Position numbers and translations under genes: made by a program
The notes under the pieces: generated by a model
Databases searched by the model: none
The model's input: only the letters and a program-made list of their open reading frames with translations
What the model was told of the DNA's origin: nothing
Part shown: positions 44,455-59,300 of the stretch, in pieces
Position numbering within the stretch: position 1 is the stretch's first letter
Layout: every line of letters begins with the position of its first letter
NCBI GenBank assembly: GCA_013365365.1
Contig: JABVXU010000141.1
Coordinates: forward strand, 59,424-123,423
Origin: Cruorifilaria tuberocauda
Lineage: Eukaryota; Nematoda; Chromadorea; Rhabditida; Onchocercidae
Direction of reading: 5' to 3'
Length of the DNA: 64,000 nucleotides

Positions 44455-47400
44455 TTTATTACTTTAGATTTCATAGCATACAATAACACGACATTAACAC
44501 ATTCAATTTTTCTAAAATATCCAGCCGAGTATTAAAAAACCGATATTCAGTCAAACAAAGAGATAGGGTAATCGTTTTACCCTTTCGTTAAGCCGCCACC
44601 CTCCTTGAAAGCAAACCTTTCCAATGCTTCATAGTTTGGTACTTTCTTTATTCTGGAGGAGGAGGTCTTGACCAATCAAATTAAATTGAAGAACAAGGAA
44701 TTAGCTTACAATGTTATATATTATATACTATATATATACAATAACTTACAATATTGATTTGAGGTGCAAAGGATTTTCAAGACAAAGCTAGAATATTAGA
44801 AGCATACATTTAGCTTACAATATTAAATCCAGAAAGATTTTCATCATTCTTCCTTTCTTCGCTTTTTTAGCGACAATCTTCAAAGAAACTTATTTTAGCT
44901 TCTAAGCAGTTTTGCTTTAAAAATTTTTTTCCTCGTTTTTTAACTTTTGATTGCTCCTGTCTCTTGTTTATTTTGTTACCATATAAGCTCAGTGACCAAA
45001 TTATTCCAAACGGTTATTATGAATGATCTAGTTTTACTGATACTAATGATAATTTACTAATTAATCAATGCTCATCCAGTGAGTCAGCTTGTTCTCGTGG
45101 TATCGATAAGCGATTACATGCAGTTAGTGGTTGTATCGATTTATTCAACACGAAATGTTTTTCAATTTGTAAGTCATACAAATTACGTGTTCGAAACTTA
45201 ACTGCGTAGAATTTAAGTCAATCTTATACATATTTCTCTCGTTGCAAATCAAAATGAATCAAGTGAAGCTCCTTGCATTGTAGTCTTATCAAGCATTCTG
45301 TTATGATTTAATCATTCAAATCCAAAGTGTAAGTTCCCTTGTAGAATTCAAATATCTCTGCTTGAAATAAACTTGTGCAACAGTGATGCAAGAAATCAGT
45401 AATATCACATGATTTTATCACATATAATGAATGAATCATTACTACTTAATCTTGACTATCTAGTGGAAATTGGTATTTTTGTTCATACTCAGCGGAAAAT
45501 TAATAGCCGATCGTAATAATCATCTTACCGACTTAATTTGCAATCACCGATTAAAAAATAATTCATAATATAATTGAAAGTGCTGAGGGTAGCTTCACAT
45601 CACATGTATTGTTATCACGAGTCATTTAATTTTGATTTAAGGAAAAGTTTAAAATTTCAATTTCATTTAAAATCATTAAGACTAATCTTTTGATGATAAG
45701 CAATAGAGAAGTGGAAAATCAATTAGAAACAAGTTGATGTATTAGGTTAGGAAGGATTACTCTGAGAAGTAAGCCTGAATTTGCAACAAATTTTAAAGTT
45801 TTTTCTTCTTTTAAATTCCCTACATTATTTTGTGGAAGTTAATTGAAAAAATTTCCGCGATATAAATTTAAAACTTATGTACTTGACTAATGGAATTAAC
45901 AAATTTTTACAACTAACAGATTTTGTTTATTTTACATACTGCTAAACAGTGGGAGAAATATCGACAGAGAGAGCAGAATAATTTAATTCTTACGCTTTGC
46001 TTCGCTAATTTAATTGCTGTTCCCTTCTTAACAGTTGCTTTTCTCCGTGCTATATATTATCTATCACTACCGATTTAACCAATTCTGCACAAATTCATGT
46101 AAAAAAATCTAAATTTCTGAATTACTGCCAATTTTAAATCGAAATAATTCAATTGCTGGGGATTTTCGTCAGAAATTTCAATTGAAATTATCGCACATTT
46201 CTGAAATATCCAAAATGTGATGTTCATTTTGTACGACTAATCCAATCCAATAATAGGTTATATGAAAACGGAAGGAAATCAGTGATCATATATTTAATGC
46301 GGATGAATAAATTTTGTTCTAACGTATTTCATCTTTTTATATATCAAAAAGCATTCACCCATACTGCTTTTCATTTCATATATTACTTTCGTAACTTTCG
46401 ATATATTCTCTACATTTGCGAATTTTAATTACTAAATTTCAGTTCCTAAACATGCTCCCCTGTCATCGTCTTTATTGACAACGAAAAATAGTATAATCCG
46501 CTGAAAGATATGATTTCCTCATAATGACCGATAAAAAAACTGAGTAACTAGTGAGGGTTACTGTTTTTGCTATCTGAAATTAAATTACTTCAGAAATACA
46601 CGAAAATTAGAGGCATTTATTTTCAGATGCAGAAAATGAATGTAAACAAATACAAAAGATAAAATATTTTGCTAAATATTACAATTATGAATTTGTTAAA
46701 CATTAAAAACGAAATGATTGCAAAAAGAAATAAAATGCATTTTCTGGAGCATTAAATAATGCAGTATTGTACGAACAGGAATGATAGACAAATTTCAATC
46801 ATTTCAATTCAATTATTTAATTTTGATGGTATTAAAAAACTCAGTTTAAGGACTTTTCCTGGCAATATCTTAATGTGAAACAGAAAAGATGAAAATGAAC
46901 AGTCTGAGAAAATGCCTGGCATTTTATGAAATTTAAAATGATAATAGCAATAATTGAAATTGAAAAAAGAGCGAAACAAATACTTTGCATTCATAAACGA
47001 AGATTATTAATTTGAATATTTTGTGACGAGTGCTAAAAACATTCAGAATAAAAGAATAGAAAAGCGAATAATAATTATATGATCATGAACTAACGAAATT
47101 TCAATAAGGAAAACAGAAGCAGTAAAATTTGGCGCAGTTCGCATTTATAGATTCTTTTTTTGACTTTATAGAACTTTTTTCATTTTCGAATTTAATTCTT
47201 CAATTGATTATATATTCCTTTTTCATTTGTTCCATGATTTTCGCGGAACTTTCGTGGCAGAAAGCAAAAAAATCTCATCGTATCGGTAAATTCTTTATGA
47301 TAATGAAATAACAAATCATTATGATACCGAAATGGTAATTGAATTTCCTACAACAATTATCAGTATGAATGCGGCATATTTGTTAACATGCAGAAGATAT

Positions 47401-48000
47401 GAATCTATCTGATGTCAAATCTTTATTATTATTACTTATAATTTAGAAAGAGCTGAATTTAACAAATGAATAATTTGTTTTATTTTAGAATTTCAGCTAA
47501 CAACTTTATATGTCTTTCGTTGTGATTTAAAATTAAACTACAAATTATTTGAGAATCCATTGCTGCTTTCTAATCTGGCTTATAAATTTTACTGTTTAAT
47601 GATAATTTTTTTTGAATGCCTAATTCTAACAGCAATCGTTTTTAATCATTACAAAATTATTCGTATTTACGGTGTTGATAATTTCATTTTAGAGTAAGAA
47701 ATTCATTTATAGCAATTAATTACAATTAAATTTATTGCTGCATCTCTTTTTCTTGAATTTCAATAATTTCATTTGTCGCACATTGTTCTATGATTACTTC
47801 TCATCCGAAGTGGTATAAGGTAGTTCAAGCAATGTAAACGATATTTCGGTAGTATAGTAACCGTTAATAGCGGATTGAGAATCTGAAAAAGCATAAAAAA
47901 CTAATAAACCTTGTTAGTAGATCATCTACTGGTAATTTTGCTTATCTAACAAATAGTACAAATGTCGATTATTGTCTTAGGAAAGCCAGTTCTGCAATAT

Positions 48001-48022
48001 GATAATATATATATATATTATC
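48001..48022. repeat. AT-rich perfect palindrome, 22 bases
   Basis: GATAATATAT followed by ATATATATTATC reads the same on both strands. It is a simple TA tract flanked by GATAAT/ATTATC and lies about 80 bases beyond the GPCR stop codon. Confidence 0.7.
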
Positions 48023-48102
48023 CGATCTTGTCAGTTTCGATATATTAATTAGACTGAAAAGTTTGATGATAAATTATTAAATATGAGAATTAATTTGAAT
48101 AA

Positions 48103-50415
48103 TTATTTTCTAATTATTTGATTGATTATACAAACCGGATTCAGATCCATTGCATAATAAGTGAGTACACTGATAAAGACGCTATTACAAGTCCGGATTA
48201 CCGTATCTTTATCAATAATTGTCCTGTAGAGTGTTACCAAGCGATACGGTGTTAGAGTTAAAATAGTGAAAAAGGTTGAAATGAAGATGAAATAAAATGT
48301 ACGCATTCCAGATTTCATAGCATTATTTTTCCTGCACATACCATTTGCAGTATATAATTTCTGCTCTGAAAAATGAATAGATAAATCTATTAGTAAACAG
48401 ATGATTAGAGTTGCAATAATAATTTGTACGGTATGAAATGATATAATATCATTTGATCTAACTTATTTTAATACTATTTCATGTTGAAGATCTCAAACAA
48501 AGCAGGAAAAGTTAAGTGTTACTAAAATGATTGATCAAAGAATTGGAGAAAAAGTGGAAAAAAATTTTGAGATAAAATTTATTTATCTCAAAATAAATTT
48601 AAATTTCAACATATTCCTAATATATTCCTACTACCGTATTCTTGCAGCTTTACTCAAAATATTAAATTCAATTAACGTAATATTTTATGGATTTTCAATA
48701 TTCATTTTTAAGTTATTATTTTGATGGAATACTTCTCCAAATCGATATTTATAATAATCAATAATTTTTGTTAAAATACATGAAAAATAAATGGAAATAA
48801 CCTTCGGCAATTTGTTTCCTATGAATAGTAACAATTCGTAATAGATAAAGCGCAACTACAAAAGATGAGAACGCCGGAAAAGCAGAAACGAAAAATGTAA
48901 AGAATAAATACATCAGTGAACCATAGCGACTATTATCAGTGGTAAGGCGTTCACAATTGTAGCGACAAATTAATGCTCGAGTATGAAATGCTAAGCAAAT
49001 GAAGATGATACTGATAAGCCAGGTTGCGAATGCCATCAAATACGCTCGATTTCGTGTCATCAATTCAGAATACCTTGAAATAATAATAAAATTCGAAATA
49101 TTAGGCATTAATAGATCTTTGTTCAATAATCTACATACATTGACTTTTAGTATAATTACTGATATCATAAATATGGAAAGTTTATTCATTGATATAAATT
49201 AGAAGGATTGAAACAAAAAACTAATCAGAAACCAATGGTATTTCCTTTATTGTTTGCTTCAAATCGATGCAATCAATTTTATAAAAAAGGGAAAAATCAA
49301 TACCTCAGAGGAAATTTGAAAAAAATAAGCTTATCGACATTTAAAAACACCAGGTTTAGCCCGGATACGGAAGTGCCAAGCCAAAGAAGGAAGTGCATCA
49401 TCAGATTGATATGATACGGAAATTGCAACCTTATCGTATCAATATCAATCATGAATTCCATTGGTAATGCAATACCTGAAACATGAAAAATTAAATTATG
49501 TAAAAGAAATTCGGAATACCATAATTTATTTATTGAAGTAAAAGAATTTTTCATATGATTAATTCAATAATTGATTAATACCACATCCAAGCATACAATA
49601 CAAAAATCTTTATCCAAGAAAAAAATTACTAACCGGTTAAGAGAAGATCAGCTAATGTCATATTGAGTAAGAAGATATGCATATAACATTCGCTTGCATG
49701 TCTACGAATATATCGTAAAGCATTGATAATAACGATCACCTGAAGACATACGGAGAAGAAGCACATAACGAGTAGCATATGCATAATTATTGCATTAGCA
49801 TTTTTTATTGTTATCTCATCAACTACCTGTAATAAGACACATAATTTATTGATTGATCACTATTAGGATACCAATATATTCTTCTAAATTACTTTGAATT
49901 TTATTGAATCCAACGTTTTATTTTTTCCTAATTGAATTATACTAATGTTTGTGCTATCTCAGAATGCAAAACAAAAGCAATTTAGGATAATTAAATTTGA
50001 TTTAATGACAAAAATAGAAAAAATTAGCTAAAACTAGTAGTACTTCCTTCGTTAAAAATTGGAAACATTTTGCAATTAAACAACAACATGCAACTAAAAG
50101 AAACATTGTTATAGAGGAAGAAAAAAACGCTTCAAATTAAGGTAAGATATCGAATGAATGAAAATTCTTAACTTTGGACTTGTTAATTTTAACCTTAATT
50201 TTTCTCATTGCTTGCTCATTAATGTTTGTTTACTATTTTCAGAGATTAGAATTGCTTAACACAGTGTAATTTAAAATTAAGTTCAAAAATATTTTAAGCT
50301 AACTTTTTGAACTTCTATTATGCAATTTATCATTGTTTTCATGGTAAGTTAAAGAAAATTAACTTACTCCAGATTCAATGCATTGTTTGACAGCAGTATT
50401 ATTATTGCTGGCCAT
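48103..50415 (-). CDS. Rhodopsin-type seven-helix GPCR, orphan
   Basis: Plasma-membrane receptor, ligand unknown. Five exons on the minus strand: 50415-50368, 49826-49634, 49475-49304, 49073-48802, 48365-48103; every junction is in phase and the product is 315 residues. The N-terminus MASNNNTAV has a glycosylation sequon and is outside. TM1 is MLLVMCFFSVCLQVIVIINA; TM2 has the family LNMTLADLLLTG; TM3 ends in VFLNVDKLIFFKFPLRY, where DRY is replaced by DKL; TM4 is LMAFATWLISIIFICLAF; TM5 is LMYLFFTFFVSAFPAFSSFV; TM6 has the Pro (TILTLTPYRLV); TM7 ends MDLNPVCIINQ, in place of NPxxY. No Cys precedes TM3, so the usual disulfide to ECL2 (which has two Cys, ICRYNCE) cannot form in the normal way. 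The protein stops just after TM7 with almost no cytosolic tail. It is probably a nematode-specific peptide or chemosensory receptor. Confidence 0.87.
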
Positions 50416-51392
50416 AATTTACTTCTTGTTGATTATCATATACATATCATAATTTGCTGCTCCAAATTGCTATTCGTTAATTATGATAATTATCAATTTT
50501 GTTATTATTTGTCAATGATACTGCAGAAACCTTAAGATATGATCTATATCGCAAGCGTAATAGTATCGTCATTACCACACTTTTTCTTGCAGTTTGCTGA
50601 TAAATCTGACATAGTACAAATGTAATACTTTGAAAATAAACTGATAAGAGAGAAAAATTAGCAAGCGCGCAAATGTCATATCAATATTACTGTCATCGAT
50701 ATTGCATAAATCAACAAATAGTATAAACAGCAGTTTAAGTTGTGATGATTATAATATTCATGCAAACAACATATATCGATCATGTAAATAACAGCCATAT
50801 CAATATGGAAAGATACATTACGACAAAAGAGATAAATAGCTACAGGTGATAATGATAATGATTTGTTATCACACAAATGGATTATGAGAATGAAATTGAA
50901 GAATGAAAAATGCGCCATTTTAAAAGATACTGGTGGAATTGATAATTTTGCCAATTTAAAAATGAAATTAAGTGGAAATTTCCTTTTTTATCTTTGAGAA
51001 ATTGGAAATGTGAGCTTTTTGGAGCGATCGGTAGCAAAGAATGAAAATGTCGTAAACATTTGCTTGCAATTTCCATTGTTATCGAAGAGGTATGTTTGTT
51101 TAGAAATTTTCAACTTTAAGATATTTGATATGAAAGAAACAAAGTGTTGAGATAAGAGAAAAATTACTTACTTACCTGTAACTTCGAATCAAAGATTGTT
51201 CATTAAAATTATTTGAAAGCATTTTTCCTTCTATAATTCCTTTTTTCCCTATTCCTCCCTCTCCCTCTCCCCATCTTGTCTTATCTGTACTATAGTTATT
51301 TAGTCATAATTACATGATTTTTTTCCCTTTTTTAAAATCCAATATCAGCTAAGGAAGCAACATTATAAATGATGCTAAAGAATTTGTTTGAA

Positions 51393-51457
51393 GCTTAGGA
51401 GAGAGAGAGAGAGTGAGAGGGAGAAAGTGAGGGAGAGAGAGAAAGAGAAGAAAGAGA
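51393..51457 (+). repeat. GA-rich polypurine tract
   Basis: An interrupted (GA)n microsatellite of about 65 bases, almost entirely A and G on the plus strand. An overlapping open frame is a simple Glu/Arg/Lys readout of the repeat and is not a gene. Confidence 0.85.
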
Positions 51458-53353
51458 AAATGAGAGATTTCACTCTAAAAACAGAAAAATGTGAGAAAGA
51501 AAAAACGTTGAAAACTGTTAAGGCAATAGTTTCATTCTTCTTTCTTTTCTGCTTTGTTTTAACGATTTATAAGTGACAAATAAAAAAGAATTTCAGTAAG
51601 CTGAATAGCTATTTGGGATTTCAGGCAAAAATTGAAAAGATTAAGATAAGATAAGAGGCGATGATATAAGAGTAAAAGAGAAGATAGAATAGAGGAAATA
51701 TTGTAATGAAAATGTTTAATCGAAATTTGGTAAACTCTATGTAAATGATAATTTGTAATTGGTTAATCTAATGATAATTATTTAAGTTTTGAATTCAATT
51801 TCAATAATTGGTTAGGAAACCTCAATCTGTGAAAATTGCATCATAATTATAGGTATGCATTAAATAGCGGTATATGGGAACATACTGTGGGGACATCTCT
51901 TCGATTTGCGCAAAAAAATAATGAAAAAGCTTTGAGAGAAATTTATACTTTTAAATTAAATTGAGTGAAAGTAAATAATAATGAGAGAGAATTCTAGCTG
52001 CTTAAATAATAGTGGTAAAAGTGAATGAAGTAACAGCTGCTGTCATTTAAGCTAAAAAATTAATTAATTTTCTCCAAACTAGGAATATTGAAGATAAAGA
52101 AATGAATAAATCGGTGAAAGAAATAAAAGGTAAAAAGAAACGTACTTATTTTCTACTTTTCCTTCTTTTCTCCTTTTTCTGTGAGTCGTTTATTCGTTTG
52201 TTTATTTATTTATTTATTTTCCCATTAATAATCAAAATGAATGGTTGCTTATTAAATTTACAATCCATTTGTCAAAATTCCCTTGAGTAAATGACTAGTT
52301 GGTTGCATATACAAAGTGAATTAGAATGTTTACATCTTATTAAGAAGAAACGTTTTAAATTTTAGTAATTATCATAACACGACATTTTTCCTTTAATTTT
52401 TAACAGTATCTTCTAATTCGAAACTATTTATAATCCAATTTGAAACTATTTATAACTTATTCTATAATTGATCAACAATTACTAATTATTTCATAATGAT
52501 ATCATATCTTGTTATGCTTTTAATTAATTACTGCTTACCGCTTTTTCTTTATTAACTTTATGCTTCAAAATTTATTAAAATTTTTCATGTTATAATTGAA
52601 ATTTTCATTCCCTATTAGTAATTTGAAAGTTTTTTTAAATTAATTTAAAAAAATTTTCGTTACAAGAAAATCAATTAGAATGTACTTCTCACAATTAATA
52701 ATTAATTTAATTGACAAGTAATAAAAAGGCAGTAACTAGCCAAAATGTTAATTCGAAATACATTCCAACGTTACTAATCTCTTTTGATTTCAAAACTTGT
52801 ATTACTTACTTTTATGAGACTACTTTCAAAATTTATCAAATATTCAGAGAGAGGAAAAAAGAATTAGGTTTCCATGAAATCATTATTAGACAATAATTAT
52901 AAGCAGCTGATAAAAATATCAGTTAGCCAAAGATAGCAGAATTATAGTTAATAATTAGATTTAATAATCAGTTTATGAAAGATGTCATGAGAATTTTGGC
53001 GGACTAAAACAGCTGTGTTTAATAATTTTTCTTTGAACGCCAAATTCGTAAGAAATATAGATACAAATGTCTGTAACAGTTATTTTTCAATCAAATTATT
53101 ACTCAAATGTAGTTTTCGTGCTAATATACGAATGATCATTGTGATAATTCAATCAGTTTCATTTGTTTAAAGCAAAAAAATATTTTCCACATTTGTAACA
53201 ACTCCCAGAATAAAGAAAATTATCGTAATTACAAGGGAAATTCAATCTGACAATCTATGATTTGCATGATGGATGCTAGTTGTAATGTAATGAAAACAGT
53301 CTTCCGAAGTTTCATTCATATCATCGGATTGCTTCATATCATAATAGTTAGTT

Positions 53354-53375
53354 AGAGAAGAGAGAGAGAGAGATA
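53354..53375 (+). repeat. Short (GA)n microsatellite
   Basis: A short run of GA dinucleotides in a purine-rich stretch that continues to about 53398. Confidence 0.7.
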
Positions 53376-56300
53376 AACAGAAAAAGAAAGGAGGGAGATC
53401 GCAAGTTCCGGAAATGTTATGGATGAGAAAATGATTTGTAAGTTGATCTTTTGGAGTTTTCTTGTGAAATGTCGGGATCACACTGCCCAAATTATAATCA
53501 AAAATAAGTACATTACGTCAAATTCCGTTTGTTCTCTTGCTAGAAGAAAAAAATCTTCAAGAATTCTTGATTTGTTAATAGTTTTTCTTTAAAACTTTTT
53601 TATTTTAACAGGTATTATTGATTTTGCCAAATTTCAAATTTAGCTGAATAAAAGTTTCGAATTTGTTGAAGGATGGCTTATATAAAAGCTGTGTGAAAAA
53701 TATATTAGTGCTTCGATTTATTAGCACAAAATGGAAAGGACAAAAGTTATTAAAAAATTTTGAGAAAAAATGATCAAAACTATGTTAAAAATCTATTATT
53801 TTGGCAAATTTCCCTTTATTCAGGAATCTCAAGAGCACTAATTGAACAAATTATAAATTTATTTAATGAATTTGTCGATTTTTCATTTCTTTTCTCAAAC
53901 TGAACGCTTTTTAATTTGTAAAACTACGATCATTTAAAGTATAATGCAAATTAAAATTCGTTCGTTTCCTTTCAATTCATAAAAGATGTGTTTTTTGTTG
54001 AGAAACAGATTTACTTTTTTAGCAAAAATTTAATCGTCAATTCTTGTTCTTTTTTCAAATTGAAAAAAAAATCGAATCGTAATCTTGATAGTCTCTGAAT
54101 CCACTGTTTAAGGCCTTTTCGAAGCATCCTTTATGATTTTATGATATGATGATTCACGATTTAAAAAAAAATAAGGTAACGAAATGAAATTTGATTTAAA
54201 AAAGTAAGACATTCGAAATTGATAAAATGGCGTTATTAAATTTTCTGAAATTTTCAGACATAAAATCATTTGCAAAGAAGAATTTAATTGTTGTCAAGTC
54301 ATGAAAATGTTTCTAATCAAATAAAAGAAAAATAAGGCACCGAAGAAGTAATAAATAACAATTCCTTATTATTAAACGAAATCATTATGCAATTATGAAA
54401 AAATATAGGTATTTATATTTATCCACAAAAAAAATTATTGCTAAACTAGCAATCTGTTTGAGAAATTTTCTAGTCCCAAAAACAGACACAAATTAGTAAT
54501 ATTCGAATTTCAATGTATTATTTTACTCATGTCGAATATGTATTAAGATCGTTTCTAAATTGAACTTTTTGCTTCTCATTGTTGGAATTGGATTATATGA
54601 TTGATGTGATTAGAAAAGAGAATCATGAGAAGTTTGATAAATATCGATTATGAATGATCAATTTCATTCAATTGATAAACAACCCATTGTTGATAAAATT
54701 TTACTTGTTAAAATTTTCTCTGGCTATAAAACTTTGTTTACTCTTCAAGACGTAACAAAAAAAGGACTTCCAATGCAATTGTATAGTTTTACGTGTGTTT
54801 TACATAACATTCCTTACAAAACGAAAAAGATAAATTGATGTGATCGTAACGAAAATGAAATGAAAAATTTGTGAACTACTATATGTCATTTTTATATTCG
54901 TTTGAATTTTAAATTTCATTCGTCCATATCACCCATTTTTCCACAACTGATGAAAAGAATGTAAGTTTAATAAGGTAAGTATCTTCTAGGCATTAATCAC
55001 ATGTTAACGCTTGCATTTGCTTTTTTCATACTTGAGCAAAAATTTTTTGAGGAAATAAAAAAGGCTTCATTTATGTTTTACATTTTAGAAAGAAGAACAT
55101 GATAGTTATAATAATTCGAAACTGATAACTGATGAAATTACTACTTAAATAAGATCTTGCAGAAGTAAAATATGCCTTATGTAATAACATGGAATATTCA
55201 TGGCGTAATAGCACGAGACTCATGACATGCATATTGTGATAGCACGAATATTACGTAACATGAGCATCACATTATAATCTGACATGCATTTCAGGATACT
55301 ATATGAGTGCATGAAATATGGGAAGAGGAATGAAAGAATGGAAAGATGGAAAGCATTTGATATTAGGATAAATAAAAGTTGACAATAACTAAAAAGAATA
55401 AATGAATAGAAGAAAATGGGAAAAGATAAAATGGTGAAAAGCTGATTAAATATGGACGAGTGATAATATACGTAGAGCATACGGTTTACGTCAATAAAAT
55501 GACAGCATTTGAATCACATTTATGAGGTACTAACAGCAAATGAATGAGGTAAGATAAGCAATGAAAGTTTTTTAAATGAAAAAAGAAAGGATGAAAAGTT
55601 GGGAGAAAAGTTTTCGAAATATTATCAATGCGCTGAGGTTTAAAACCAGGGGACCTTTGCGTCACGTAAGGAAAGTATCACTTTATTTATAACAATTTTA
55701 TTTCCTGTCACTTCAATTACTGCCATTTTTTTAATAGTGGGATGACCTATTAGCATTTAATTACTCTGAGTGGTACCATTATAATTCTTGTAATCTCATC
55801 ATCACAGACAATTGTAGGATGAAGCTTGCCTTGATGACATTTATTAGCATAAGATAATTTTCCTTCCTTTTTCGAATAATTTTTCCTTCTTTTTTTCTAA
55901 ACAAGTTTCAAGTTGAATTATTGAAGCTAAGAAAAAAAAATGAGAAATGGAGAAAGTTGAAGGAGTTATTGTGAATTAATCCATAACTATGTAAAGATTA
56001 TTTCAATAATGTTCCAATACTTTTATACGAACTTTTTACTCAAAGAGATTCCACCATTCGATAAGTAAGCAAAGAGTAATTATTGAATATTCGATATTCA
56101 AATATTAATTAACCTCTAGCTAAAATGACAGAAACAAATTCCTTTTCCCTTTGCTTTCCTTTCACTCTTGTGTAATTTTAATGTATGTTTGAAGAATAGA
56201 AAAAAATGGAAGAAAATTTGAAAGAATAAATAAAAACTTTAGTTATCTAAGAGAAATTTTCTGAAAATATTATATATAATTTATATTAGCATATATCACA

Positions 56301-59300
56301 ACAATAAATGGAAATAATTTGAAACATCATGGAGAAATATTGAGTAAAAGCATGAGATGAGAAAAATTGAGCATAAAACTTGTGTGAGTAAAAAGAGCGA
56401 ACTTCGTGAACTTGGCTTTAAAATATCAGAACATCATTTTAAGTGCAAGTGTAATACCAGAACTGGTAGCCAGGAATCTCTTAAGCTATTTTTATAAAAA
56501 TCTAGTTCATTATGATAATCAACTTTTTTAAAACAATTTACCGTGATCTTATTTTCTTATTTAGTTATTGGTGGTGTGATAATAAAATCTTGGTAGTCAC
56601 TATGCTGCAAAAGTATTCTGTTTTTCTCAACTTCAATAAGTGCAATGTTTCAGAATGAAGTGGATATCATTCAGAATGGTAGTTTCGAATTAATTTTTTT
56701 AACTGAGTAAATTAAAATCGTGATAAGTTATCTACAAATTATAAGATATATATATTTGCATGATTAGATAAATTCGAAGGAAACAGCATATCACTGAAAA
56801 TTTATTGAAGAGCAGAGAACTTATTCAAAATTAAAATTTGAGGCAAATCCATTTCTTGTTTCCTGGAAGAAATTAAAGTCTACACCTATTTTGTTCAGCA
56901 GCAACTAACCCAATTCTTGATTTTGAAAAAAATTGAATCAATTATTGTGATCTCGAACTTCAATTAAGGAAAAGCGGTAAAAGACAGCATCAAATTTTAA
57001 TGCAATTTATCTGTTAACATTGAACAGCCGGTAGTTGGACAGGAATATTTATAATGCTTATATTATGAATGGAAAAGGTAATGAAATGGAAAGTGAATGA
57101 GGATGAAGGTAAAGAATGAAGTTTGAATTAATGAAGGAAATTTGACAATTGATAAATTCATAATGAGAAAAGATAAACAAGAAAGTAGCAATATTTATAT
57201 TACAATTGTTGTTTTTTTTAACAAATAATTTTATTTTTTGAAATCGATTATCTTTTTGTTATTATCTTTGGCTTATTTTAAAGTAAAAACAAATGATTGC
57301 TTTGAATTGATTAGAAGAAAACAAATTTTGAATTGAAGATTGTCGAAATTTGAATTCAATCAGAAACTTGAAATCGGCAAATATTTTTGATCTTTTCCTT
57401 TATACATTTATTGAAATCAGTATTACTTAATCGATCAATAGAGCAAAGTGAGACAAACAAAAGCTTAATGTAAAAAAAAAACGAAAAACAGACAAATCTC
57501 CATATGAATTAAATATTTTTTCAGTTCCAAAATCTAATTGATTTAAGAATATTTTTATTAAATTTATTTAATAGAAATTTTATAATATTTAAAATTAATA
57601 GTTAATTTTTTTAATGTATGAAATAATCACTAAAACTGAATAATTATTTAAACGATAGCTTATCGCTGTTGGAAATGAATTTCTAAATTAGCCTGGAGAA
57701 AATCTTCCAGACTTATGTTGTAAATTTACAATGTAAATTTACACATGAATAAGAAGGAATTCTCATAAAATTCAATTTATGCTTAATCATAAAAATGATG
57801 ATATCAAAATGAAACATGGAAAAGATTTCAGAGCCGTAAAATATTTTCATTTGAAATAAATTTTGAAGTTTTGCAATGTAAAAAGCAGTAAAGAATGTAT
57901 GGCCTGTTTCCACTAATAGCGATGAAATAGAATATCGAATGCTATTTTTTGATGGAATTATAAAACAAAACGATTGAGTCATAAAAATTGCAATAATTAA
58001 AAATTTCTTCCTTTCTCTTCAAATGCAATAATATTTATAATAAAAGATTAAAAAATGGAATATTATTAGATATTTATTGCATCAAAAATAATAATTACAA
58101 TCTATTGAAGAATTAAATTAAAATGTTGCATTTATAAATTAATTCTAATGTCAGAGCTAGTGAGGGTCCATTACTAATTAATCATAGCTTATTTAATTAG
58201 TAATTATTAAGCTTCATTAACTTAAAAAAATATTTTTACTTAAATAGCATATCGTGGAAATTTTCTACATTATTTTAATGATAAAAGTTTGTTTAGCTAA
58301 AAAATTTGGAAATGGCAACTTATGTTTTGATTTTCTTTTAATAGATCACTGAGTAAATGTATTAATAAGCAAAAAAAGATCCATGCGGTCTTAAATGTTA
58401 TTTGTTATAAGTAATTCTCATATTAAAATTGATTATTCATCAGTTATTTTACTTTTTCATTTCAAGCAAAAGTTATTCATTAATTTTTACCTCCTATTGC
58501 ATTTTCTTAGAAATTACAGAAATGGGAAATTTCAATTTATCCGATGACTCTAATGGAAGTGAAAAATAAATTTTCATGTCACTGAACAGTTGTTGTACGA
58601 GCATTCATTCCTATGTACTAAAGCAAAGACATAAATTAGCAATTTTTAAATAGCTAATTCAATTTCGATTTTTTTGCTGAAAATAAATTTCGAATATTTT
58701 CTAGTTTTATATTCAATAATAATGATTTTCATCTATTGATGTGGGGAAACAAATTGAATATTGGGGAGGAAAAAAGAAAACAATTTTGGTAAATACTTTG
58801 TATTATTTGATTTATTCGTAGATAGCTAAAAAGGTGCAAATGAAAGATTTATGATGAATTGAAAGTGCATTAAACTATTTTTTTAGATATTTTAAAATAT
58901 ATTTTAGATATTGTGTAAAATGTCAAAAGGCATCTATCAAAAAATAAAAAAAGATTTTTAGCCAAGTAAAAACTATTCATTTTTATTTCAGTTTAATAGA
59001 TTTCTCTTATCAATCATTGTGTAACTAAAATTAAAATTAAAATAAAATTAATAACAGCCATTTTCAAATAGCTTATAAAAATTTAAGGGACTTTGTTATT
59101 GAATGTAAACAAATAATTATCATAGATTAACGATTTCGTCAATGAAAATATGTCTGCATAAAATGCTTGCTTAAATTTCTGATAAAATTATTTAACGAAT
59201 TTATTTCAATCGATTTGATTATTTAATTTGATATAAACAGCAACTGCTTGATAGATGACGCTAATAAAATGTAACTAAAATGATCGATTCTTGAAAATAA

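Larger units (their letters stand above)
42952..48102. other. 5 kb gap between the BTB gene and the GPCR
   Basis: No complete gene was recognised. 43260-43650 is clearly richer in G and C than its surroundings but is interrupted by stops in all frames examined. 44203-44454 (minus) carries an SL1-headed sequence, listed separately. 44705-44735 and 48001-48022 are AT-dinucleotide tracts, the second a perfect 22-base palindrome. The rest is plain AT-rich DNA. Confidence 0.5.

Noticed and set aside
51388..51576. Charged Glu/Arg/Lys protein
   Set aside because: It is a readout of the GA microsatellite.
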